From positions 3,844,001-3,908,000 of the forward strand of contig SRKS01000001.1 in NCBI GenBank assembly GCA_004802645.1: a stretch of DNA of 64,000 nucleotides. The letters run 5' to 3'. A program made the position numbers and the translations under genes. Below are positions 22,227 through 32,823 of the stretch, one piece after another (position 1 is the first letter of the stretch; each line of letters begins with the position of its first letter). A model generated the notes under the pieces. The model searched no databases, was not told the DNA's origin, and was given only the letters and a program-made list of their open reading frames with translations. Source of the stretch: Amesomyces nigricolor. Its lineage: Eukaryota > Ascomycota > Sordariomycetes > Sordariales > Chaetomiaceae.

Positions 22227-22909
22227 GGCTACTCTACTACTTCGTGAGATGCTCACACAAAAAAGGGCAAAAAGTGAAACAAGCTTTGAGGATCTGCAAG
22301 ATATTCGTGGCCGCGGTGATACTGTGTCACTCGACGCTCAAAAGAAGCTTCTTTTTTTCGGCGTCTTTTTTCTGACAAATATCTTATCTTTGGGCAGACT
22401 GTCCTGGCCCAAGTGTGTCTTGTGAACGAGTCACGCCTCCAAACAAAAACTTTTGGTCTGGAGGTTGGGCTCGACGACAAGGAAGCCACGCCCTCACAGA
22501 TCCAATCGGTACCTTCCGTCCCAGGACGCTCCAGCTGGAGGGCGCCATGACGTCCGGAGGTGGCCGCTAATCGGTCGCCAAGCCCCGCTAGAACGCCTTT
22601 GTTTCAGCGCCTGAAGAGCTTGCATGCCGCGCCCCCGCCCCTAAACCGCTTCCGGGAGGTCCTGGGTTGGGGGTGTTGGTCAGTGTTCCGGCTTCCGTCC
22701 CGCCAGGGGAGGGAAGCCGGGCCGACAACACCAACGGACGGACTGGAGATAAGCCTTCCATGGTCGACATCGACATCACCAAGATCATAGACTGAACCTG
22801 GAACGGCAAATACCGCCAGAATGATGGCGTGCCAGTCATCTTCCCAAATTTGGTCCCTCCCCTAAATTATATACAAACCAAAAGATTACCACCCCCAACA
22901 CAACCTGCA
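22227..22909. other. AMP deaminase promoter and 3' flank of transporter gene
   Basis: No supported gene between the two minus-strand genes. A stretch near 22336-22380 is T-rich. Confidence 0.5.
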
Positions 22910-24402
22910 TCATGCTTTGGGCCCGATCCCTCTCCTAACCGGCGGCTTCCGTTTCCCATCCAGGGAATACAGCCCACCCGCAAAGAAGACGATGCACGCA
23001 CCCACCAGCGTCCCGGATGCCAGCCGGTTTCCAAAGAGCCATATACTCAACAACAGACTAATCAGCTTGCGAATGTTGAGCACAATCGTCACCGTCAGGG
23101 CCGACGAGGCGGCCGCCAGCAGGTTGACGCCGCGGATGCACGCGTACTGCGTCAGCACGTTGAGCACCAGGTAGAACAGCTGGCTGGGGATCTGGATGCG
23201 CTCCAGGCCGCGCTGGATGATAGGCGACAGGCTGGGGTGGTCAACCCTCTCGTCGAGCGGCGGGACGGGTAGCTGCAGCGGGGCGCTGTGGGCGAGCTTC
23301 ATGAACTGCCGCGAGAGGGACGGCAGGAAGGGGATGAATAGTGGGAGCGAGAGGAGGTGCGAGTAGAAGAGGTTCTCTTTCCACTGCGGGCCGTAGATGC
23401 GGTAGGTCTCTTCCGTGTAGAGGCCCATGATGGCTGAGAGGACTTGCGCGATGAAGAGGATGGCGAGGCCGGTGCTAAAGCTGGTGTTTCCGACTGATTT
23501 GTCTGATGGCGACCCCTAATGTGTGTTAGCTTCCAACCCTTGAGGGATGCAGCGGCAGAGGCGCAAGTACCTTGGTCTGCGCATCAGACCAGGCCGCAGT
23601 GATCACGCCCACGGTGAGCAGGAGCACTGCGGTAATCTGAATCCGCGAGTATTTCTTGCCGTACAGGCTTCCCGCTATCATCGTGGTGATGCTGCCTCCC
23701 GAGCGCAGGATGATGTGCACCGGCACCGAGATGTCATAGCTGAACGCATGGTTGTTGAGCACGTTGATGCTAAAGAACAGGATGATGTTGACGAGCCATC
23801 GGCGGATGGGCACCTTGTTGGGCTTGAGGAAGAAAGGCGGGCGTTTCGAATCGAATTGCGACGGTAGACCGAGGGCGGCAACGAAGACGAATTGGACGAA
23901 GGTCAAGAGGGTTCCTGTGGTGGTGTCCCAATGTCAGTCCACTGTTGCGTTTCGTTCCGCCGTTCCCGAGATGCTCCCAGCGTGCGCGCAATGGATGCGC
24001 CCATTGAGGTGTGACAACCGGATGGTAGAGACAAACAGGAGAAAACATACCGCTGGCGGGCTCGACCTTGATGATGGACTCGAGCGCAAAGACATTGGAG
24101 CAGCAGCCGCCGAAAATCAGCGACAGCATGGCGCCAACGGCCAGCCACTGCGGGATGGTCTCGATGAACATGCGGCCGGCGAGCGCCATGGCGCGGCTGA
24201 AGACCGGTCGGTTGTCGTCGATTCCGTACATCTCGGCCTTCTCGAGCGAGGGCGCGGCATTGATGACGCGGGGCGACGGGACCGACGACATCTTTGCGTT
24301 TTGGGCGCCCTTGTCGCCGCGGTGGTTGTTGTCTTTGTTGTTGTTGCTGTTGGGAGGCGTCTGCTGGTGTTTGTGCAGCGCCGGTCGCCGACGAGCTGTC
24401 AT
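22910..24402 (-). CDS. UAA-family nucleotide-sugar transporter (UDP-GlcNAc type)
   Basis: Three exons (24402-24051, 23914-23571, 23515-22910) join in frame to give 433 residues; introns are 136 and 55 bp. The protein has about ten hydrophobic helices typical of the drug/metabolite transporter fold, opening with LAVGAMLSLIFGGCCSNVFALE, then LRSGGSITTMIAGSLYGKKYS and LNIRKLISLLLSIWLFGN. These match the UAA family, closest by memory to yeast Yea4, a UDP-N-acetylglucosamine transporter supplying chitin and glycan synthesis from the Golgi or ER. Substrate is inferred from family only. An alternative in-frame ATG at 24291 (MSSVPSP) would remove 37 basic, Asn-rich residues. Confidence 0.85.
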
Positions 24403-25958
24403 GGCCGGGGTGTGGCGCGGGGGCCCTTATTGCTCGCTCGCTACGGGCACATAAAAAAGGCCACCGGGAGGATCAGGTACATGTGCCGGCTACCTAGACG
24501 AAAAGGGGGGGACGGGATCGGTTGGCCCCGAGCTTGCCGCAGGAGCGGGATAGGGCGAAAGAGACTTGGGATCAATTGATTGAGTCAAGACCAGACAAAT
24601 CTGTTGGCTGTCCAGTGTCAATGCTGTCCACGGGTGGCGGCAAACAAAAGTCGATCAGCCAAACTGCCTGGTGCCGGACTGTGGCGGGGCAGAAGAAGCC
24701 AGATGGACAAAGACTCTCAATGATCTCCGTCGATGTCCACTTGAGGGTGGGACGGTGAGATTCAGAGAATGGAGGTCAGCAGAAGCAGAAAGACAGAGGA
24801 ACCTGAACAAGGCCGAGATGAGTCTCGTACGGTAGGTACGCCTCAAGAAGAAGTGATGAGGTCGACGGTCGCACGAGCCATGCAAGAGCAATAAGAAATG
24901 AGCGACAGACAGACAGCGAACAGAAGGCGAAACAGCGCCAATCCCTCCCTTATTATGATGTGGCGGCCATCTCCAGGCCACGGGGCTGACCGTGCAGCTT
25001 TTCGCTCGCTTTGGACCTGGACCTTACCCATATGACAGACTGTTTCGAACGTTCCCAGGTTCCATCTCGCAAGCTTCCATGTGGCCACAAGAAAGAGGAA
25101 CGGTGGAGAAGGGCCCGCGATCCACCGTGAGATGGCAGCTGAGATTGCGAGATGCCCTGACCCGGGCCACTCGGATCGCAGGGAATGGCGCGGATCGGGC
25201 GGGATGGTGGCAGTTGACGGCCGAACTGGAAATTTGCCGGACGGGGATTGCGCCCTGTGATGTTTTTTGGGCGTGGTTGACCGATCCTGGCGTGCCTGGG
25301 TGATTTTCCCGGTGCGGGTGCAAGTGCCGCGCGATGGGGCCTGCATGCCCAGATCTGCTTGAGAACGAGAGGTGAAGGCTGGACGCCATGGAAAATCACA
25401 ATGCTTGATTCGCTGGCTGAGCTGGGCTGCTGGGGGAGCTGGCCAGGCACGCCAGGTTGTCACACTTGTTGGAAACGTTGCCTGGCCACGTTATCACATG
25501 TCTGATCTGCCAGCAGCCGGCCATTTGCAACCTCCAGCCTTAAGCCAGCCAGTCGGAACGGACACGGTACCCCGAGTTCCGTGGTCAGGGGCAGAAAGGC
25601 AGTGCCCAGCCGGGATGTGCAACCCCGGACACGAGGTTGGCTTCAGAGGTCCCGATGAGGTGCATGGTGAAGGATGCTTATGGTTGATGAATGAGATTCA
25701 GAGCCAAGAAAACAGGAAGCAGACAGATGAGTGAGAAGACAACCCTAACCCTCACGACTCCTTGCTGCGAGGCTCCACAGCCAGGGAGACCACAGCCAAG
25801 CTCACCAACAGCAACAAGCTCACCACGACCGCGACGAATTAACGGCACAACCCCATGTAAACAGTCAACTCATTTCTTCATTCGTTAACTATTACATTGG
25901 CATAAAAAATAAGAGTTCTCATTTCCTACCCGGTTTGCCATGAGATGAGCCTGCCACC
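24403..25958. other. Divergent promoter region (transporter / TRS23)
   Basis: About 1.5 kb between divergent genes. Several open frames cross it but none has recognisable protein features. A short CCCTAACCCT at 25743 is not a telomere repeat array. Confidence 0.5.
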
Positions 25959-26655
25959 ATGTACGCCTTCCCCCTCCCCTCTCATTCAAGGGGTAACCGA
26001 CTAACTGAGTGGACACCAGGACTGTCTTCGCCCTCATCATCATCAACAAGGCGGGTGGCCTGATCTACAACCGGACCTTCCATGAAGGCGGCCTCAACAA
26101 GATTAGCACCAACGACCTTCTCGTTCTCGCTGGCACATTCCACGGGTAGACCTATCCCTCCCGCCCTCACCCGCCCACCTCACCTACTACCTCACCTCCT
26201 CACCTCCATACTAACACCCCACCCCTAGCGTTCACGCCATCACTGCCCGCCTCAACCCCCTCAAACCCTCATCCCAATCCAACCGTGCCTCCACCACCTC
26301 CACAACAACCACATCCACCACCCTCGCCCCAGGCAGCACCGGCACCACAACAACAACAACCACAGGCGGCCCCCCTATCCCAGGAACCCTCTCCCGGCCC
26401 GACCCTCCCTCAGGGCTGGAGGTTCTCGAGTCGGAGAACTTCCGGATGCAGTGCTTCACGACACTGACGGGCATCAAGTTCCTGCTGTTTACCGACACAG
26501 CGCAGGGCGGCGTGGATCTGGCGATGCGGAGGGTGTATGACTTGTATACGGACTATGTGATGAAGAATCCGTTTTATCAGTTGGAGATGCCGGTGAGGTG
26601 CGATATGTTTGATAGGAGGCTGGGGATGTATATGAGGGAGGTTAATAGCAGGTAG
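25959..26655 (+). CDS. TRS23: TRAPP subunit Trs23 (sybindin family)
   Basis: Three exons (25959-25960, 26020-26145, 26229-26655), 184 residues. The start codon is split: GCCACCAT ends exon 1, a 59-bp intron (GTACGC...CTAACTGAG...ACCAG) follows, and G begins exon 2, giving MTVFALIIINKAGGLIYNR, the standard sybindin start. Trs23/TRAPPC4 is a core longin-fold subunit of the TRAPP complexes that activate Ypt1/Rab1 for ER-to-Golgi and autophagy traffic. The C-terminal half (FRMQCFTTLTGIKFLLFTD ... VYDLYTDYVMKNPFY) is highly typical. Between them lies a Ser/Thr/Gly/Pro-rich loop of about 50 residues (about 55-105) that the compact yeast core would not need. Intron 2 is 83 bp. Confidence 0.9.
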
Positions 26656-26882
26656 GGGGAGGCGGTGGGGGTTGAGCGTGGAGGGAGGGACGAAGGAAAA
26701 GGATGGAGAGGGTAAGAGAGCAGGGTTGAGCTGGAGTTATCAGGCGTTTTAATTGGGAATTTATTCAGTCAAGCCATGGATTCGTCCTCTGTTCATGCCG
26801 AGCGACGTGTAATTCTACAGACCCGAGACCCGAGACTCATGATCGCGTCAGGTATCCCACCCACTCAACCTCCGCGTACCCT

Positions 26883-27813
26883 TTACGAAGTATCCATCTT
26901 GTCATCATCCTTCTTGCTGCCACCCGCCTGCCCGTCCTTGTCCAGCAGCGGCGCACCCTCGCCCTCCTCCTTGACGCTCTCGAGGCTGGCCTTCTGCGCC
27001 GCCTCGGCCTCCGCGCGCGCAATCCTCTCCTGCCGCGCCTTCTCCTCCTCCATGCTCATGCGCAGAGCGAGCGCCAGCTCCGGATCCTGCGTCGGGTCGA
27101 CGCCGAACGGGAAGTCCTCGCTCGCGCCGACCGCACCGCCCGCCTCGCCGCCCGCGGCCGCCGCGCCCTCGCCCAGCATAATGGGCGTCGACAGCAGCTG
27201 GTCGCTCAGCAGGTTCGAGCTCGGCGGGATCACCACCATGTGCGACGAGTCGGTCGTGCCCTTGATCTCGCGGTTGAACGCCTCCAGCTTGGCCTGGTTG
27301 TCCTCGTCCATATCGCCGAACAGCACAAAGTCCACGCTGATGGAGAACTTCTTCATCTTGCGCGCGAGCACGACCAGCTCGCGCTCGCCCTCTTCGATCG
27401 GGGAGCAGACGAATACGACGATGCGCGCGCGTTGCGACTTGTTCTGACGGTGTTTGAGTGCGAGCTGTCGGAGCGAAGGTTAGTGGTAGTCGTGGCCAAG
27501 TGATACGGTAGTATAGACATACGCTCGCTATTTGAATGCCCGTAGAGAGATGGGCGTTGCCGCGGATCTTCTTCTTCGTCTGATGCAGGCCCTCCAGGAT
27601 CTTGCCCTGGTCCGTTGTGAGCGTCGCCAGCACCTCCGGGCCCTTGCCGCCCATGCTCATCAGGCCGACCGACGACTCTGGGTTGCCCGAGATGACATTC
27701 TGAAAAAGGATGTTGACGGCGTCGCACTGCGCGTCGTAGCGGGTCGGTGTGTAGTCGCCGTTCCTGCTGCTCTCGCTGTTGTCCACCACGATCATCACCG
27801 CCTCGAGACCCAT
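26883..27813 (-). CDS. RPN10: 26S proteasome ubiquitin receptor Rpn10
   Basis: Two exons (27813-27523, 27464-26883) with a 58-bp intron give 290 residues. Rpn10/S5a sits in the proteasome regulatory particle, stabilises the lid-base joint and binds polyubiquitin. The N-terminal VWA domain (about 1-190) starts MGLEAVMIVVDNSESSRNGD and includes GNPESSVGLMSMGG and FVLFGDMDEDN. A single ubiquitin-interacting motif follows (about 221-240, DPELALALRMSMEEE), then a Lys/Glu/Asp-rich tail. Length and a single UIM fit fungal orthologues. It is convergent with TRS23 and divergent from the borealin-type gene. Confidence 0.95.
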
Positions 27814-28330
27814 CTTGGCGAGCTGTTGTAGGAACGGGGAGGGATTTTTTTGGTGGATGTGCTTTTACCGAATTCGAGGAGATGCTTTGCTGTCGCTAAA
27901 TGTAATTTCGCTGATGGGAATGTCGTCGAAGCGTTGTGGTGGTTTGCTTGGATGGCTGGATTGGGTGTTGTTGGAGCTTCTGGTTGCTGCTGCGTAAGGC
28001 GGTTCAGCCTGGACGTCGAGCTTGGCTTGGCTGGCGCAAACAACCAGACTCGCACTGTGCGATTCAAGGCTGAGCTGCGGACCCACATTTCATCAAACGC
28101 CAGGGGCGCCAAGCCAAAGCGGGGCACAAGCTTCAGGTTTGTTTACTTTCAAAGACGCGAGCCACTCACAAAGCAGAGCGCGCAACCCCTTCCCACAACC
28201 ATCGCAACTTTGCACCTCACTCCGGACCTCAAACTGTTAACCTCGACAAGATCATTTGCGCAACGTAGACAACTCTTTTCTGATCGGTTCATTTCGGATT
28301 ACACCTTTGCGACACACTCCGCGCGAAGCA
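27814..28330. other. Divergent promoter RPN10 / borealin-type gene
   Basis: About 517 bp shared by two divergent genes. I looked for the proteasome control element GGTGGCAAA of yeast and did not see it on either strand. No gene. Confidence 0.5.
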
Positions 28331-29733
28331 ATGCATCCCGCCGGCACCAGGAAGCGCAAATCAGACGAGATGGCCATGGACAGCGACGACCAATACACGG
28401 TTGACATGGCGAGCAAGAAGATCCCAACTAAAGCCGGAAGTCCCCAGCCGCACGAGACTCCGGTCAAGAGGCCAAGAGTGGGCATCACAGCAGCGCAAAA
28501 GCAGGCGCTTATCGAGAACCTTCAACTTGAGAGTATGTTTGCGCCACAGAGGGGGCGGCCGGATGATACTAACAGTTTCTGCAGTTACCGAGCGCGCCCG
28601 CAAGCTGCGCGCCAACTATAACATCCACGCACAGACTCTCCGCACGCGCATTGAGATCCGCGTCAACCGTCTCCCCCTTTCATTACGCAAGGTCACCATG
28701 GGCGAGCTTCTGGAGAAGTACTCGACGGAGGAGCAACCAAAGCCCAGCGCAACCGCAGGCACCATCAGGGGAACCTCCATCCCCGCAAAGGAGACGTCAT
28801 CGTCGCGGCCACCAGTACGGGCACCCATCTCCTCGCGCCCAGTGAAGCGCACAAGGTTTGTCATCTGCCTCTTATTCTCCTCCTCTCTGCCCTAACACTC
28901 CTCCCAGTCACGAAATCTCCGGCGGCGACAAAGAAAACGAAGTCGAGACCCCCCAAAAGAAGCTCCGCGCCAACACCATCACCAGCATCGCGCGCCAGCC
29001 GACCCACGCCCTCTCCCCCACCACCGCCAACTCGCGCATCGCCCCGCGCACCATCGCCACTCCGGGCGGCGGCCGCTCCGGCATCGCGCGTCCCGCCATC
29101 ACCCCCGGCCGCGTCGCCGCCGCCAGCACCCTCCTCAACAAGATGGTCGAGCGCTCCACCACACGTCCCACCACCGCCACCAGCACGCGCCCTCCAACAG
29201 CCACCGGCTCCCGCAAGCCCACCGCCCTCAGCAGCTCCACAAACGGCACCTCTTCCACCACCACAACCGCCGCTGCCGCCGCCGCCTCCGCAAAAAACCG
29301 CAAACGCGGCGCCACCGTCTCAGCCGCCCACCACCCTTCATCCCAACCCACCAACCCAGCAGCAGCATCGACCACAACCCGCACCGCCACCCGCACCGCC
29401 CGCAGGGCTAGTAACTCCAGCGAAACCAACAGCGGCAGCAGCAACAACGAGGCGAACAGGAAACGGCCGATGACTGCGCCTCCCGGGGCGAGACCACCGG
29501 TTGTGTCGCAGGCGGCGGCGAAGAGGAGTACGGTTATGAGTAGTATTAATGGGACTGGTGCCGGTGGTGCGGGGGGGAGTGTGGCGGGGAAGAAGGCAGG
29601 GGTGAATTCTGGGGTGAATTCGGCGGCGGGGACGGTGAGGAGGGGGACTGTGGGGAAGGCGGCTGGTGGGAGTGTTGTTGGTGGTGTAGGCGCGGGTGGG
29701 ACGGGGAGTAGGGTTTTGAGGAAGAGGGCTTGA
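28331..29733 (+). CDS. Borealin N-terminal domain (Nbl1-like) protein
   Basis: Three exons (28331-28532, 28585-28855, 28908-29733) give 432 residues; introns of 52 bp each carry CTAAC-type branch motifs. Residues about 57-105 (QALIENLQLEITERARKLRA ... RVNRLPLSLRKVTMGELL) match the Nbl1/borealin N-terminal helix, which bundles with INCENP and survivin in the chromosomal passenger complex that localises Aurora kinase. Yeast Nbl1 is little more than this helix. Here it is followed by about 300 residues of basic Ala/Thr/Ser/Gly/Arg-rich low-complexity sequence ending RVLRKRA, which could bind DNA or microtubules; that role is inference. The N-terminus has KRKS and TPVKRPR basic patches that may be nuclear signals. 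The 3' quarter is strongly G-rich. Confidence 0.85.
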
Positions 29734-30050
29734 GTGTTGTTTTAGGGTGGGTTGTTGTTTATGTTGTGTTGTTTTGAAAAGGGGGGCGTTGTGTTGATAA
29801 TTTTGGAGTCGGAAGCGGGTTTAGGTAGGGGATAATTGTCGGCGAGCGATATCAGGGGTCAAGGTTGGCGCTGTGGTGGTTATAATAATGAATATGGGAA
29901 GGGCATAGAGAATACTTGTTGTTGTAGGGGTTACTGTCTGGAAAGGAATCACCTAAGGGTGCAGCAGAAGGAATGGGATTGCTTGTTGTTGTTCTCAACG
30001 GACACCCTATACACATCCAACTGAACCGTGCTATAATTTCCCCTGACTCC
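29734..30050. other. Convergent 3' region
   Basis: About 317 bp between the borealin-type gene and TMA22 3' ends. G- and T-rich at first. No gene. Confidence 0.5.
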
Positions 30051-31017
30051 TTAACCAGCAGCACCCCCCTTCTTCTTCTTATCCTCCACCAACTCAATAT
30101 TATCCTCCGGAATCTCCTTGTACTTCTCGAGCAACAACTCCTCAATTTCCCCGCTCACATCACCCTGCACCACAATCTCCTCTCCACCACTCGGCGTCTT
30201 GGTCACCGACGAGCCGGTCGCGAACTTCTTGCCAAAGTCCTTGGCCACCTGTCACCAGCAGTATGTCAGCACCAGCCCACCCTTCTCATGCTGAAAAGAA
30301 ATGTAAAATAGGAGAGACGCACCTTCTTCAGTTCCAGCCCAAACGCCTCCAGCCCTGACACGGACGTCACAAACTTGCGCTTGTTGCGCTCAATGCGCTT
30401 GATGGTCACGACGCTCTTGGCCAGCTTGTCGGCCTGCTTGGCCTCGGCGGCCTCGGCCTTTGCGGCCTTCTTCTTGGCGTCCTTTGCGGCGCGCTCCTGG
30501 GCGGCCACGGAGAGGGAGGCGGTCGCGGCTTCGAGGGCTTCTGTGGGGGGGTGTAAGTGACGGGGGTGGAGAACGGCTGGGGGTAGATGACTGGCAGGGG
30601 GAGAAGAGGTATGGTGGGGAGGGGGGCATGGGTAGTAGGGACATACCAGCAGACCATATCCTCGCGTATAGAGGGGGGTTGTTCTTTGCGAGCCATTCTT
30701 GACACTTCTTGACGGTGCCGCCGTATTCACAGTACTGGGAGGTGTCAGTCGTGGGTCGGAGGAGATTGGCAAGGCCGAAGAAGGGCGGGATAGTTCGAGG
30801 AGGGATGGGATGTTGGGATGGGAGTTCTACCTCTGGCGGGAGCGTGCACACTGGAGGAGCTTAGTGTCAGCAACATAATGTTTACATGGGAATAGGGGCT
30901 GCGTCGGAGCCGTGACAGTGCAGTTCTCATGTGATGTCACAGCACCAATGTTCAAGGGATGGGATGCTTACCACCGCAGTAAACAACCTCCCGGCCAACG
31001 GGCGCGGGCTCAGCCAT
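30051..31017 (-). CDS. TMA22: Translation machinery-associated protein 22 (DENR/SUI1 domain)
   Basis: Five exons (31017-30972, 30850-30831, 30734-30647, 30540-30323, 30248-30051) give 189 residues. Exon 2 is only 20 nt. Tma22/DENR pairs with Tma20/MCT-1 to recycle 40S subunits and help reinitiation. The N-terminus carries the expected Cys pairs (VVYCGVCTLPPEYCEYGG...KKCQEWL), a zinc-binding region, then an Ala/Lys coiled helix (AAKDAKKKAAKAEAAEAKQA). The SUI1 domain (about 100-175) includes IKRIERNKRKFVTSVSGLEA and the GKKFATGSSV motif, ending KKKKGG. Introns are 121, 96, 106 and 74 bp. Confidence 0.95.
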
Positions 31018-32823
31018 GTCCGGATATGTCTTAAACTGCAGTTTGGAGAAGCAATGGGTATGAAGGCGTCGTATCAGGCGCGTGTTGGTGCTGGTCTTGT
31101 CGCGGATTCAGGTCGTCTGTCGCGCTGAGATGCCCCTCCTTGAATTGGGACTGCGGGGTTGCTTGATGGCGGGGCAGCAAACAAGCAGCTGGAAGCGGAA
31201 GGCGGTGGAGCAGCCCCAAAGCCAGGAACGCCCAGGGCAGAATTGGACCAACCAGGAGCTCACAACCTTGAAAAGCGGGGCCACATGCCGCAACTTGCAG
31301 CTGCAGCGGCAAGCGGGCGCTTGATCGAATCTCATCAACCCACTTTCATCCAGCTTCTGACCAGGTTCTGCCCTTCTTCGCCCATTCGCTGCCCACGCCT
31401 CGTCCCGAGTGAGGACTCAACCCGTGGCATTCGCGTCACCCTGAGCGCCAAACTTTAGATATTGACACGTCGTCACATCCGTCACGGGGTTTTCGCGAGG
31501 CTTTTAATTTCCCTCCCCTCTCGCCAGCGCCATCAGCGGTGATGATCTTGCCAGCGGCTGTTGGCAGGACAAGACAGTTCGTCACATCTCGCGGTTGAGA
31601 CTGAGCACAAACCAAAGGAGAGGGTGGCAACCTCTGTCACTCAGTCACGTTAGTGACTGAGATGGGGGACGGCCAGGCCGCCCGGATACACGAGATCGTC
31701 TTCCCTTCTTGGAGCTTATCCTCAACACCAAGGTGCCATCTCGGGCCACTCGAGCCACATGTCTGACGAGAGGAGACCGGCACGGCCACGCCCGCTTGAA
31801 TGTGGACCGATGCAAATGCATCTTCCCCGGAATTGTCACTTTCGCGGCTGCATCAACCGATCGGAGCCCAAGATCGACACACAGATCCTGCCAGGGACCA
31901 GGACGACCAGGACGTGGTTCGCTCCACGAGGACATCGCCAGCCCCTCGGCCCGCTGACAAGCCCGCTGACGAAACCGAGCGAAACCATTTCGTGCATTCG
32001 GACTCCACCCTGTCTCCGTGCCGCTTCCGCAGAGCCTGCCGTGTTCAACACTGGCCGGCCGGGAGTGACGAAGATGGTGTGGTGGTTCATTGCCTCGACA
32101 GGGACCCGCGTCCAATCATGGGAGCAACCGCCCGTGTAAGCGCCCGCGCCGACATCTCGCCCTCCACCAACCACTCCCATTGGATACAGCCACCGACACC
32201 CAACGCACCTCTCTTCCTCCATCCGGGCTCCATTGGCGCGCGCCTTGCTGCCAGTACATCCGCATGCCGTCTATCGATGCGCAGCCAAGACGTTGTCGGC
32301 CCCGTGCTGCCCCTGATTCGTCGGCGGCCGCATGTCCCCGTGGTGATGCTGCTTCCTCATCCTGGCGAAGCCTCTCCGAGTCGCCCTCGATGCATTCCAC
32401 CCGCCACCAGGCAAGCAGCTATCCGTCCGTCGACGCTGGCCCCCGCCCAGTGCGCTTCAGACACCTCCAGTCACACCATGTCTGCCCACCAGTGTGAGCA
32501 GAAACTGGCCCATTAGGCGCTCTGGTGGATATCACCTGGGGTCCTGACTCCCTCTCTGATTCTCCTGCCCCCTTCATCTCATATTAGATTCGTCAGAGTC
32601 ACCTGGACGGGTCCAGGTTTGGCTCCCTCCTTATTCTCTTCTCACGCTTGCGCGCACTTTCAAGAAAAGAGCTTCGTTGATCGAAGCCAGTCCTGTCGTT
32701 TACCCCCTTCTCCTAATAACCATTGCATTTTCGGACGCAGGACGTCTTCCAGCTTACCACAGCTGCTATTTCCATGCTTTCCTAACGACAATACCCCTAA
32801 ATTGAGTCCCAACGATAAACAAC
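31018..32823. other. Divergent promoter region (TMA22 / methyltransferase-like gene)
   Basis: About 1.8 kb with several open frames on both strands, none with recognisable domains. The last 200 bases form the leader of the next plus-strand gene. Confidence 0.5.

Noticed and set aside
24843..25463. 206-codon minus-strand open frame
   Set aside because: In the divergent promoter region, overlapping several other frames, with no recognisable domain or splice structure.
25741..25756. CCCTAACCCT telomere-like sequence
   Set aside because: Under two repeat units and flanked by ordinary sequence; not an interstitial telomere array.
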